Of a DNA stretch of 64,000 nt, positions 32,766 to 41,754 are shown in pieces. How positions within the stretch are numbered: position 1 is the stretch's first letter; each line of letters begins with the position of its first letter. The stretch covers positions 3,583,101-3,647,100 of the forward strand of contig JALMQS010000828.1 of assembly GCA_024734495.1 (NCBI GenBank). Reading direction: 5' to 3'. The notes beneath the pieces are model-generated. The model did not search any database. It was not told where the DNA came from and saw nothing but the letters and a program-made list of their open reading frames with translations. Source of the DNA: Forficula auricularia (Eukaryota; Arthropoda; Insecta; Dermaptera; Forficulidae). Position numbers and translations under genes: made by a program.

Positions 32766-33270
32766 TGTGAAATGTTAATGATATCCAAACTGTACAAGCC
32801 TAAAGGGGGAAGGCTAAAGAATCGTAAATAAATAAATAAAATAATACATATTCTTATTATATTCCCAATAGAATTTTTTTAAGACTGTTTTAAAATCAAA
32901 AATACTCACCGACCTGAATGGCCTGAAATGTCTTGTTAATTTTGACGTTTTGCTTGATTTGGAGCCGCAACCACAAAAGGTTGCTGACATCAATCTAAAA
33001 GATGTCACCAATGAATTTATACTATGTTTCTGCTTTGGATTTATGAAAAAAAATAAAATCCAGAGTATTTTAATTTTTGAAATTATTTTCTTATTCAGAA
33101 TCGCTAAATAACAAAACTTCCCACTGATAAAGAGGGAGAGATACGATCATATCGAAACAGGATGAAGAAGATAAAATATGTGCTAAAATGGTCAATTTCG
33201 AATTTATCTAAAATTCTTGTCTATCTGTTAAGAAGGGAATCAACAGTAGAATTGGTGGTTTGTTTTTCAG
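32766..33270. other. Sequence upstream of the first supported SDR exon
   Basis: Contains possible minus-strand splice-like sequence (GTCGGTGAGT near 32915) but no recognisable protein. It ends in a polypyrimidine tract and CAG at 33261-33270, a good 3' splice site for the next exon. The SDR 5' UTR exon and promoter are not identified. Confidence 0.35.
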
Positions 33271-33388
33271 ATGCCAGCCCACACGGAAATTGTTATTGGA
33301 TCCGATGTGCAAAGTGGCGATTGTAACGGGTGGTTCAACTGCCATTGGCCAGGGAACGGCGAACGCCCTTTTGGAAGCCGGATGCCGG
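33271..33388 (+). CDS. SDR-family protein, first recognisable exon
   Basis: The first supported exon of a short-chain dehydrogenase/reductase (classical SDR, resembling insect 15-hydroxyprostaglandin-dehydrogenase-like proteins). It follows TTTGTTTTTCAG and ends at the donor GTAAGG. The in-frame ATG at 33305 would give MCKVAIVTGGSTAIGQGTAN then ALLEAGCR, the Rossmann nucleotide-binding start. The TGxxxGIG motif reads TGGSTAIG, with the middle Gly replaced by Ala. Sequence before 33305 is open in the same frame, so an upstream coding exon cannot be excluded. The exon ends in phase 0, matching exon 2. SDRs are NAD(P)(H)-dependent oxidoreductases, but the substrate cannot be told. See the later exons for missing catalytic residues. 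Confidence 0.8.
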
Positions 33389-34356
33389 GTAAGGGTAACA
33401 AACAACTATTATACGTATTAGAACACAACAACAAACACACAGAATGCAGACAAAGGGAAGAAGAAGATTAATTGGCTAGTTATTCATCTCTTGGGAATAA
33501 TTATTTATTAGGGGCCAAATTAAAGATTATTAAAAATATAATTTTTTTTTCATTTCCTGTTGCAAATATTAGGTTTGAAAGAAAGTTCTTGAGGTTTTCA
33601 ATTATTAAGGTAGATGTTTCGCGACAATACTAGCAAAAATTTAATGCTAGAGTATATAGAACAGACAATAAGGATTCATAATTCATAAGCCCAAAACTTT
33701 TTGCTGTTTATGTACCACTACTAGCCAATCCCGTGCTTGTTTATCAAATCTGGCAACACTGTCCGAGCTTGTATATATTTAGGCATAGCAATTTCAGATA
33801 AAGGACATTATAAAGGGAGATTTATCAAATAAAAAGTTCTTAATAAGCGATTGAAAGCTGTTGTTACAATTGTTGAAGCGAAAAAACGTCTAAAGTACTA
33901 AAGTTAATCGACTTTTTAGGTTAATTATATGCGTTGTTGCCAGCTTGTTTTTATTGTAAATTTTTCATTATACATTTTTCATTATTTATTCATTATTATC
34001 TCAGAAACTGTGTTGTAACTATGAATTAAAAAATGTATTAGTTATTGTTTAATGTTGGTTTAGTTTTTTATTACAATGGTAAGAAGAGTTTCTTAATTAT
34101 AATGAAATATGTATGTAAACTTTCCAACATCCCGTATAGTGCAATGTATAAGTGTCTGAAAAACTCTATCTTTGGAATTTAATATCACCGGAATTATATT
34201 GTTCATAAATTTCGTTTTGCCACCAATCGATGCAGAAGTAATTAAATAATAATCTGTCTAAATTTCATAAAAATCCTAAGAAAACCCATGTGGTGAAACA
34301 ATTACCTTAAATTCAAATGCATATACCTATCTCAGCTCAAACAAAACTTTACTATA

Positions 34357-34520
34357 TTAATCAAAATAAAAACCATTGCAATCAATGCACTTTTGCCAAC
34401 GAGAAACAAGTTTTGTTTTTCAGGTTGAATAAAATTCTGGAATTCTGGAGGCTATAAACTCGTTGAATGCCGTTTAGCATATCTCCCTGGGATTTGATTA
34501 TATATAATACTGTAGGATTT
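34357..34520 (-). pseudogene. Mariner transposase C-terminal relic
   Basis: The minus strand reads KLVSRWQKCIDCNGFYFD and a stop at 34357-34359, with minor frame noise. This is the conserved tail of irritans/mellifera-type mariner transposases. The rest of the element is not recognisable. Confidence 0.6.
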
Positions 34521-34599
34521 TATTCTTCGCTCCTTTCAATGTAAAATGCTTTTGAAAATAAAGATTCATTTTCGCCTTGAGAAAGACGTTTGCCCGTCA

Positions 34600-35095
34600 G
34601 AATCTTTCGATAAACTGGCGGGCAAGCAGCAGGGACACGCCCCTTTTATAAAGAAGCCAGCGCGCGAAAAATTATACATACGTCACCTAAAACGCGGGAA
34701 TAATTAACCAATCAGCTTAATTGCTAATTAGAGCAAGGGTTATAAAAGAAGCCAGCTCCTCGAAGCGAATTCAGTTGTTGTCATTCAGTTGTCATGTGAG
34801 TTGTCACTTGTTGAAACTCATTGAATGAGGCAGCTCGCCTTGGAACGATTTGGAACGAAACGGCTTGTTTCTAAGAAGTAATTTGTATACACGTTCTGTA
34901 ACGAAGAACCAATAAATGCGGGCCTTGTGTTATTATTTCATTAAAAGCATATTTCCAATTGCCTCTGGTAAGTTCGTATTTTTAAAAAGCATAGTTTTAA
35001 CTGCCTAGTGCAAATTCTTATTTAAAAAAGCATTTTTCTGGCTTTAACGCCGGCAATAGAGATTATAATCTCTGAAGATTATCTCCCATCCAAGC
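34600..35095 (+). promoter_or_regulatory. LTR-like block with TATA box and polyadenylation signal
   Basis: GGTTATAAAAGAAGCCAGC at about 34739 is followed by TTCAGTTGTTGTCATTCAGT (initiator-like TCAGTT) and AATAAATGCGGGCC at about 34911. Direct repeats such as TATAAA(A)GAAGCCAGC occur twice (34656 and 34740). It could be a solo LTR, because no flanking retroelement genes exist. It lies in an SDR intron on the same strand, so it could supply an alternative promoter. Confidence 0.35.
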
Positions 35096-35796
35096 CCGGC
35101 TCATATCTTTCCAACTAACACTTCGAGCCAAACACATCATCTTAATCATTTCCTATAATACTATATTAGGGTGACTCATTTTGATCAACTAATTTTCTTT
35201 TTTTGAGTTTGCATAAAAATTTGTTAGTATTTCATGTTTTATTAACCATTTTACAAGTTTTAGCTTTAGATAAACAAATTTTTAGAGGTCGATCAAAAAC
35301 TATGAAAATCTCAAAAATGTAAAAAAAATCAACTTTTTCTTTTTCGAAAATTTATACTTTCTATAAGGAAATTGTTTCTAGATGTAATGTGAATTTTTAT
35401 AGATGGTTCAAAAATTTGAGAGATTTTTTAGTGGTATACTACTATATGTTTGACGTATTTAAGCGACCATTAAATATTAATTTTAGAACATCATTTATTT
35501 ATTTATTTATTTTTAATATCAATTTACAACATAATAAATAAAAATAGAGAAAGAGAATTTAATTGAGAATTGAGGAAAAAGTGAAAAAAAAATTTATCGT
35601 GGTAAAATTTGGAAAGAGTTCTTAAAAACATGTGAAAGGCCATATTCATATACATTGTACATGTAAATGTGTACATGCAATTTCTAATGAAAGTATTTAT
35701 TGTTGGAGTAGTGGCTGTGATAAATTTTTAGTGGGTTGAAGGAGTTATTTAGCTAAAGCAAGGATGCAGCGGGTACAATGAAATTCCCGGAATAAA

Positions 35797-35831
35797 GTCG
35801 TTTCGACCTGAATTTATCGGGCCATCTTCAG
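35797..35831 (-). ncRNA. Hammerhead core with changed cleavage triplet, family C left
   Basis: CTGAAGA, stem II GGCC...GGTC, GAAAC, then GAC where GTC is expected. Stem I is clear: AATAAA before the core pairs with TTTATT after it. It is probably inactive because of the GTC to GAC change. Confidence 0.6.
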
Positions 35832-36044
35832 TTTATTGGGAATTATACAGATATTACTATACGTACATGTGATTGTTCCTGGTTTTCTCATCAATAAGAA
35901 ATTTAACTTCATATAATTAATGTTGCGCTGGAGCCCAAGATACAAATATGACGAAATATATGAAGTTACATTTCTTATTGTTGACAAAACCAGGAACAAT
36001 CACATGTACTTATGGTAATATGTATGTGTATAATTTCCAATAAA

Positions 36045-36079
36045 CTGAAGATGACCCGATAAATCCAGGCCACAACGTC
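36045..36079 (+). ncRNA. Hammerhead core with broken GAAA box, family C right
   Basis: CTGAAGA, then GACCCGATAAATCCAGGCC, then ACAAC where GAAAC is expected, and GTC. Stem I AATAAA/TTTATT is kept. It retains the triplet that the left arm has lost, and the left arm retains the GAAA that this one has lost. Confidence 0.6.
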
Positions 36080-36175
36080 TTTATTCTGGGAATTTTATTG
36101 GACCCGGTGCATCCATGCTTTGGCTGAATAACTCCTTCAACCCACTACAAAGAAACCGTTTGTTTTTGTGTACAG

Positions 36176-36314
36176 CATGTAGTGATTACCGGAGTCACCA
36201 GGGCAGGACTTGAAAAATCTGGAGAAAAAGTAGCAGAGCAATTGAGTAGTAGGTACGGGAACAATCGATGCTCGTATCATGAGGCTGACATTCTTAACGA
36301 CCACCAAATAAAAG
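36176..36314 (+). CDS. SDR-family protein, exon 2
   Basis: Follows TGTACAG and ends at AAAG|GTAAAC, 139 nt, entering in phase 0 and leaving in phase 1. It encodes HVVITGVTRAGLEKSGEKVA, then EQLSSRYG and YHEADILNDHQIK. This is beta-strand 2 and the following helix of the SDR fold, and the acidic D in EADI (adenine-binding loop) is conserved. The phase fits exon 3 exactly (Lys then a Val codon made across the junction). Confidence 0.85.
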
Positions 36315-36600
36315 GTAAACCAATTTTAAACATTTCTACATTTCATATTCTAAACAGTATAATTTATTATTTCTAAACTTTTGATCAGCATGTGATATGA
36401 AAAATAAATTGGAAGAAAAAGTTTACACTTTTTCAAGAGTCAGTATGCTCTTTGCTGATTTGGTAATTATTAGGGTTGTGTTTAAAATCTGATTTTTATA
36501 TGAAGTGTAAATTAGTCTTCTCGGAGTCCAAATCAGATAGCAATAAAATTAGGGTTAAAAGAATTCAAGGATAAAATTGAAACAGGAATTGAAACCCTAT

Positions 36601-36665
36601 AGCAACGGTAGGCAACTGGCGCGGCGGACCGCAGAAGGTCAAAAACTGGACCGCCAAAAATGTTT
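36601..36665 (+). mobile_element. Probable hAT left end
   Basis: CAACGGTAGGCAACTGGCG followed by GGCGGACCGCAGAAGGTC resembles the CAGNGGTAGGCAAC ends of hAT elements of the ZBED/SCAND3 type. It may be the 5' end of the hAT gene at 37.1-39.3 kb. The right end was not located. Confidence 0.4.
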
Positions 36666-37562
36666 TGAAAGTATAAATTGCTCAAATAAATTATTTATAA
36701 AATATTTTTCTGTAGATAACAATATACGTTTGAGCGCCCCTCTTATCATTTTTTCTATTATTTTACAAGAAACTGCGTGAGTGATTTTGTGTTTTTTGTG
36801 TTTGTGTATTTTTTCATCATAGGCTCCACGAGGAGCGCTTGATGAAAGTCATGATTTAAAAAACAAAACAATAAATAAACAAATAAATAGAATAAAATAT
36901 ATAAAAAAACAAAATAAATAAATAAATAAACCAAATAAACAAATAAAACAAATATACAAAGTAATCCTGCCAAGAATATGCCAGAAATCAAGTCCAGACA
37001 TGATCGTCGTCTCAAAACTCGCCAATCCGATAGTATGCCTTTTTTAGTAGTGTGCGCATAATGGAGAATTTGAGTTCTTAAAGGTTATAGTAGGTAGATT
37101 AATCTTTGAAAAAGTCATTGCAAGTCAAAAATTTATTTATTCATTTTCCATCAATTCTTGAATATAAAAATATTTCTGAAATAGACATTGAAGTATTTTC
37201 AAATTTTATGTCAGATCTTAGGAAGGAATTTGCAGCAAGATTCCAAGACTTGGCAGAGATAGAGAAGTTGTCGATATTCTTAAATAAAATCGCCTTTAGA
37301 AGTTTCTCCAACGGCAGAATGGACTCTGGTGTGTCTGCCAAGTTGTTCCGACTTTTAAAGCTTTTACTCCAAATGGAGATAGTAGACTTGTAAAAAAATA
37401 ATTTTTAAGAAAAAAATAAAAACCGATTTCAAAAAACTAAATGCAACAAATAAAATACACTAAAAGGTATAAAATAATTATTATCTTATTTAGTTACAAC
37501 TAAACGACGAAATATTAACATGAAATTACTTTTTGAAGTCGGTACCAAACAAACTATACCTA

Positions 37563-38483
37563 TAGGGTGTTTTTTTTAGAGGTATAGAACTTCGAATTGA
37601 AATAAAACACAAGAAAATCGTTTTAATGTCCATCAATTTGGCTTTATTGGAAGGATAATTTTATGCCATTAATGTTTAAATATGATTTCGGGCATGTGGC
37701 CGCCGCGGCTGGCTCGAATAAATCCAATTCTACAGGTCCAATTTTCAACCACTTTTTCGAGCATATGGGGCCGTATGTTGGCAATAACGCCACGAATGTT
37801 GGCTTCCAAGTCCCCTAACGTTTCTGGTTTGTTGGCGTAGACGAGCGACTTCACATATCCCCAAAGAAAATAATCCAATGGTGTCAAATCACACGATCTT
37901 GGTGGCCAATTGACAGGTCCATTCCGCGAAATTATGCGCTCATCGAATGTTTCCTTCAATAAATCGATTGTGACGTGCGCTGTGTGGCATGTAGCGCCGT
38001 CTTGTTGGAACCACAACTCATCCACATTCATGCCATCCAATTCGGGAACAAAATAGTCGGTTATCATGGCTCTATACCGGTCTCCATTAACGGTAACTGA
38101 CTCTCCAGCATTATTTCGGAAGAAGTATGGCCCAATGACTCCACCAGCCCATAGAGCACACCAAACAGTCAGTTTTTGTGGATGTAATGGCGTCTCAAGG
38201 GTCTCATGTGGATTCTCTTCACTCCAAATGCGGCAATTTTGCTTGCTGACGTAGCCATTCAACCAAAAATGAGCCTCATCACTGAACAAAATTTTGCGAT
38301 GAAAATCAGCATCGAGATCAATCTCATTTTCGGCCCATACACCAAAATCACATGCCCGAAATCATATTTAAACATTAATGGCATAAAATTATCCTTCCAA
38401 TAAAGCCAAATTGATGGACATTAAAACGATTTTCTTGTGTTTTATTTCAATTCGAAGTTCTATACCTCTAAAAAAACACCCGT
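37563..38483 (-). mobile_element. Mariner-like element with 135-bp inverted ends that include coding sequence
   Basis: TA flanks both sides (37561-37562 and 38484-38485). The ends share GGGTG, a T run, then AGAGGTATAGAACTTCGAAT and so on for about 135 bp. The left copy contains the transposase stop and last codons. The same codons are present inverted at the right, where the gene's 5' part should be. The 5' half of the transposase has been replaced by an inverted copy of its 3' end. Confidence 0.85.
37669..38330 (-). pseudogene. DDE transposase, N-terminus missing
   Basis: The open frame 38289-37669 encodes FSDEAHFWLNGYVSKQN (first Asp), WFQQDGATCHTAHV (second) and WPPRSCDLTPLDYFLWGYV (third), and ends SRGGHMPEIIFKH. 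All three catalytic Asp motifs are intact, with 36 residues between the second and third Asp. The DNA-binding half is absent. The upstream residues readable to about 38330 (AEN, EIDLDADFH) run into the inverted repeat. The family is the same group as the 23.7-kb copy. Confidence 0.85.
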
Positions 38484-39482
38484 TATAAGCGAGCATACCC
38501 TCCAAACGTACTAAGTAAGATCCGTCGAGTGCGATTCATAAAAGGTATATGTTTGGCACCGACTTCAAAAAGTAATTTCGTGTTAATATTTCGTCGTTTA
38601 GTTGTAACTAAATAAGATAATAATTATTTTATACCTTTTAGTGTATTTTATTTGTTGCATTTAATTTTTTGAAGTCGGTTTTTATTTTTTCTTAAAAATT
38701 ATTTTTATTTTTCTCTTTTTAGTGATGTTATTATTAGTGATCATATCATCAGAACTTGACCAAATTAATATGACACCATCCCTAAGACACCCCTTTCGGA
38801 TAAAAAAAGAACCATCGAAATCGGTTCATAAACAAAGAGGTTAGGTCTAAACAAACCTAATAAAAAAGGTCTAATACCTATGAAAAAAAAACGAAAAAAA
38901 AATGGGACCAATCGGAAGCTAAACTGGACCCAATGCAAAAAAAAATTTCAAAATCGGTTGACAATTGGCGGAGATATGAGGTAACATAGGCACAAAAAAA
39001 AAAAAAAAAAATTCAGTCAAATAGAGAACCTCCTCCTTTTTTGAAGTCGGTTAAAAAGACATTTCCTTACAAACGTATAAAACTGCATCCGACGAAGAAT
39101 TTTGGAGTAAACATGTCTCAGAAAAATATGGAAATTGCAAAAAATTAGCCATTTACCTGGTTACTATGTTTGTCTCCACATATGTTGGCGAAAACTGCAT
39201 TTTCAATAATGAATATTTTGAAGAACCAGTATCGCCCAAGATTAACGGTCACCCAACTTGAAGAGGCTCTCCACGAGAACTTAACTTTTAAAAACTGGCT
39301 CAAGACCGTAAATTTAATTTCTCCCCTTGATTTTTGAATACAAATATTATATGCCCATATCTCTATTGTATTTCATGTTATTTTGTGAATGAAAATTTTA
39401 ATAAAAAATTACTAAGGATCTCGATAAAAATTTTCAAAACTATTTTCTTACCGATCCCCTTGCCCTATAGCATAAATTATTT

Positions 39483-39628
39483 ATTGAAGGAGACAATAAA
39501 AGAGTGTGTCTTCAGCTGGAATTATAAATTTTATTTATTTATAACGATTTATAATTCCAGCAGAAGACACACTCTTTTATTGTCTCCTTCAATAAATAAA
39601 AATTCTGCTACTCTCGGCAAAAACTTTC
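39483..39628. repeat. Truncated family A palindrome
   Basis: ATTGAAGGAGACAATAAAAG and its inverse mirror around 39546. The right end AATTCTGCTACTCTCGGC is the family A 3' end. No ribozyme remains. Confidence 0.65.
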
Positions 39629-39699
39629 AATTTAATAAATTATTTATTTATTTGCTTCGTTTTTTTAAATATCTCAAAAACGGTTCAAACTATTTTGAT

Positions 39700-40260
39700 A
39701 AAAAAATAAACTGCAACGGATCGTTGCTAAACTTTATCCAAATTCATTTGAAATATTAATATGTTTATTCCTTTATATAAATCAGATATCACTTGCAATT
39801 TGCAGTTCATGTTGACTTAAATTCAAAAATAATGATCGATTCTCATTTAACAGTCGAGGAATAACCATTCTACATTGGATTTTTGACATTTCGGTTATTA
39901 TTGGTAATCATTGCTTAAGACATGGAGGAATCGACTTAAAATCAAAAATAGCGATTGATTCTCATCTATTACTAGAGGAATAACCTTATTGCATTCCATT
40001 TTTGATGTTTTGACTATTAATGGCAACCTCTACTGAAAACGTGGAAGAATCGTCTTAAAATCAAAAAGACTAAATTCTTTTATGGCAAACAACTCAAGCT
40101 TGAGTTGTTTGCTAAAATTCAATCTCATTGAATACTTCAATTTGTGACCTTAATTGGGTCCATGGGTTCCGTAGTCTTTACCTGAGGACCCTTTGAAGTC
40201 GCGCTTGCCGCGAGAGCGATTCCAATACTTTCTCCCATGCTTAGCATTGGATAAAGTAAA
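39700..40260. mobile_element. ACTTTATCC-family element, second fuller copy
   Basis: AAACTGCAACGGATCGTTGC at the left and TTAGCATTGGATAAAGTAAA at the right, matching 14.44-15.05 kb at both ends. It ends just before SDR exon 3. Confidence 0.6.
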
Positions 40261-40338
40261 AAAATGAAAGAAACTAAATCGTTTTGATCACATCGGCTTA
40301 TTTTTTTTATAAAAGTTAACAATTCTGTTTTTGTATAG

Positions 40339-40445
40339 TGTTGTATACGGATACTCGAGCAGCATATGGAATCCCCGATATTGTATTTAATAACGTCCAA
40401 TGCATGAGTGATCGCCATTGGATGAAAAGCATTAAGCTCAATATG
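40339..40445 (+). CDS. SDR-family protein, exon 3
   Basis: Follows TTTGTATAG, enters in phase 1 and ends before GTTAGT in phase 0, 107 nt. It encodes LYTDTRAAYGIPDIVFNNVQ then CMSDRHWMKSIKLNM. The position that is NNAG in classical SDRs reads NNVQ. The Asn in IKLNM, equivalent to the catalytic-tetrad Asn, is kept. There is no stop and no frame break across 107 bases. Confidence 0.8.
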
Positions 40446-41039
40446 GTTAGTTTAATTCAAGTAATTTCCTAAGAGATAGTGATAAGTTTAAAAATTAATT
40501 ATACGAAATTTAATTATAAAGAAAGTATAAATATATTATTAATTTTATTTTTAATTACAATTTAATTCAAAACTTTGGTGCCCATAGTGATATTTTTTTT
40601 TTTTTTAATGTTATTGATGTGAGAAGGAGATACACCAGAAGGTGGATCCCCTAAAGGCCTGTATGGGCTGGCCCCTCCATCGTGAAAAGAACAGAGTAGA
40701 AGGAAAAGAAGACGGGATCACGAGCCAATCTCAGAAACTTAGATACAATTCAATATCCAATTTACTAAGGTTTTAGGGGCTTCGAGCAGTGGTAAATTCT
40801 CCGCGCGATAAATTCGGTTAAATTTATCTCCCACTTAATATGTCTTGATGATGTTCACAGCGGGTGTAAACGTTGCCAAAAAAATAAATTAAATTTTCAA
40901 TTTTTTTTTATTTTGGCTGCTGATAAAAATCGACCTTTTTATCTGAATTTAAAATTAAAAATAATATTAATGTATCGCTTTTAACTGAAGCAAAAGATTA
41001 GCGAGCATCGCTCGGTGTTACAGGTACTTTAATATAAAT

Positions 41040-41735
41040 AAATACAAAACTTTTATAAAAAAAACAACCGTCAAAGGTTCACTAAAACCCCAAACGTTTC
41101 GGGAAAATTTCTTTTTTTATTAATGGAATTTAATCAAATTTCAAAAAAAAATTTTATATTCATGAGGAGAAACAAAGAGGTTGTCCTCTGCTTGATGCAA
41201 ATAAACATACACACATATACGTATAATATATTTATGAAGATATATTATTTATTTGTTTGAGACTATAGTTTCGAAGGCTTGGCCTTCATCATCAGTTTTT
41301 TTTAATTATAAATTTTATTTTTCATGGGGTCAGTATCGCATGGATATTAAAATTTTTTGATCTTTAATTAGCTGAGAGCCAGTTAAAATTATGAAATGAT
41401 GAAGGCCAAGCCTTCGAAACTATAATCTCAAACAAATAAATAATATATATTCATAAATATATTATACGTATAGTGTGTATGTTTATTTGCATCAAGCAGA
41501 GGACAACCTCGTCGTTACTCTTTATGAATCAACAACTCTGCTACTCTCGGCAAAATAAAAACTTTTCAATTATATTTATATTCATTTTATAAAGCAATTT
41601 TTTTCTTTTTGGAAATTTAATTAAATTTCATTGATTAAAGGAGAAATTCTCCCGAAACGTTTGGAGTTTTAATAAACGTTTGACGGTTGTTTTTTTTTAT
41701 AATAGTTTTGCATTTATTTATATAATAACAATTAA
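41040..41735. mobile_element. Fold-back (family G) with a family A palindrome inside
   Basis: Outer arms carry ACCGTCAA..., AAACCCCAAACGTTTCGGGA and the inverse CCCGAAACGTTTGGAG (41656). Inner arms 41163-41590 carry GAGGTTGTCCTCTGCTTGAT, a (TA)-rich stretch and the ribozyme. The right inner end AACTCTGCTACTCTCGGC is the family A 3' end. The outer GAAACGTTTGG box resembles a decayed hammerhead. Confidence 0.65.
41261..41295 (-). ncRNA. Hammerhead ribozyme core, family A copy 4
   Basis: CTGATGA, stem II GAAGGC-CAA-GCCTTC, GAAAC, TATA, GTC. The mirror copy at about 41395-41430 has lost the first box and reads ATAATC at the cleavage site. Confidence 0.7.
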
Positions 41736-41754
41736 TACAATTTTTTAAATATAA

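Larger units (their letters stand above)
35730..36146. mobile_element. 417-bp palindromic element with hammerhead-like arms (family C)
   Basis: Arms begin AGTGGGTTGAAGGAGTTATT and mirror around 35940. Each arm has a hammerhead-like core. The element ends only about 30 bp before the 3' splice site of SDR exon 2, leaving just the polypyrimidine tract and CAG of the original intron end. Confidence 0.7.
33389..36175. other. SDR intron 1 (2.8 kb) with mobile-element relics
   Basis: Bounded by GTAAGG and TTTTGTGTACAG. It holds a mariner tail (34357-34520), an LTR- or promoter-like block (34600-35090) and a ribozyme-bearing palindrome (35730-36146). The rest is AT-rich. Confidence 0.75.
37394..39057 (-). 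mobile_element. AACCGACTTC element, copy 4, with a mariner inside
   Basis: Reverse orientation: the palindromic half flanks 37563-38483, and the outer end GGAGGTTCTCTATTTGACTG (reverse complement) with GAAGTCGGTT lies at 39025-39053. It splits the hAT coding sequence and is itself split by a TA-flanked mariner. Confidence 0.75.
37106..39338 (+). pseudogene. hAT transposase gene, interrupted
   Basis: Two plus-strand pieces remain. Piece 37106-37393 encodes SDLRKEFAARFQDLAEIEKL and following sequence, typical of GTF2IRD2/SCAND3-like hAT transposases. Piece 39060-39338 encodes the C-terminal dimerisation domain: SEKYGNCKKLAIYLVTMF, STYVGEN, and after a one-base shift NILKNQYRPRLTVTQLEEAL, with a stop at about 39336. 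The intervening 1.66 kb is an inserted AACCGACTTC element. It lies within an SDR intron on the same strand as the SDR gene. Confidence 0.75.
36315..40338. other. SDR intron 2 (4.0 kb) packed with mobile elements
   Basis: Contains a hAT gene relic (about 36600-39338) interrupted by an AACCGACTTC element that carries a mariner, a truncated family A palindrome (39483-39628) and an ACTTTATCC-family element (39.70-40.26 kb) ending 80 bp before exon 3. Confidence 0.75.

Noticed and set aside
32814..33011. Minus-strand frame with a possible splice donor (CCGCAACC region)
   Set aside because: No recognisable domain and no partner exon. The splice-like GGTGAGT is not enough to call a gene.
33208..33471. 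Frames of 65-66 codons on both strands at SDR exon 1
   Set aside because: They are in the wrong frame or strand. The SDR frame begins at 33305 and stops at the splice donor 33389.
39334..39759. 141-codon plus-strand frame after the hAT end
   Set aside because: It runs through a family A palindrome and an ACTTTATCC repeat, which are non-coding repeats.
40137..40418. 93-codon minus-strand frame across SDR exon 3
   Set aside because: Overlaps the ACTTTATCC repeat end and the antisense of exon 3. The plus-strand exon has matching splice phases and SDR motifs.
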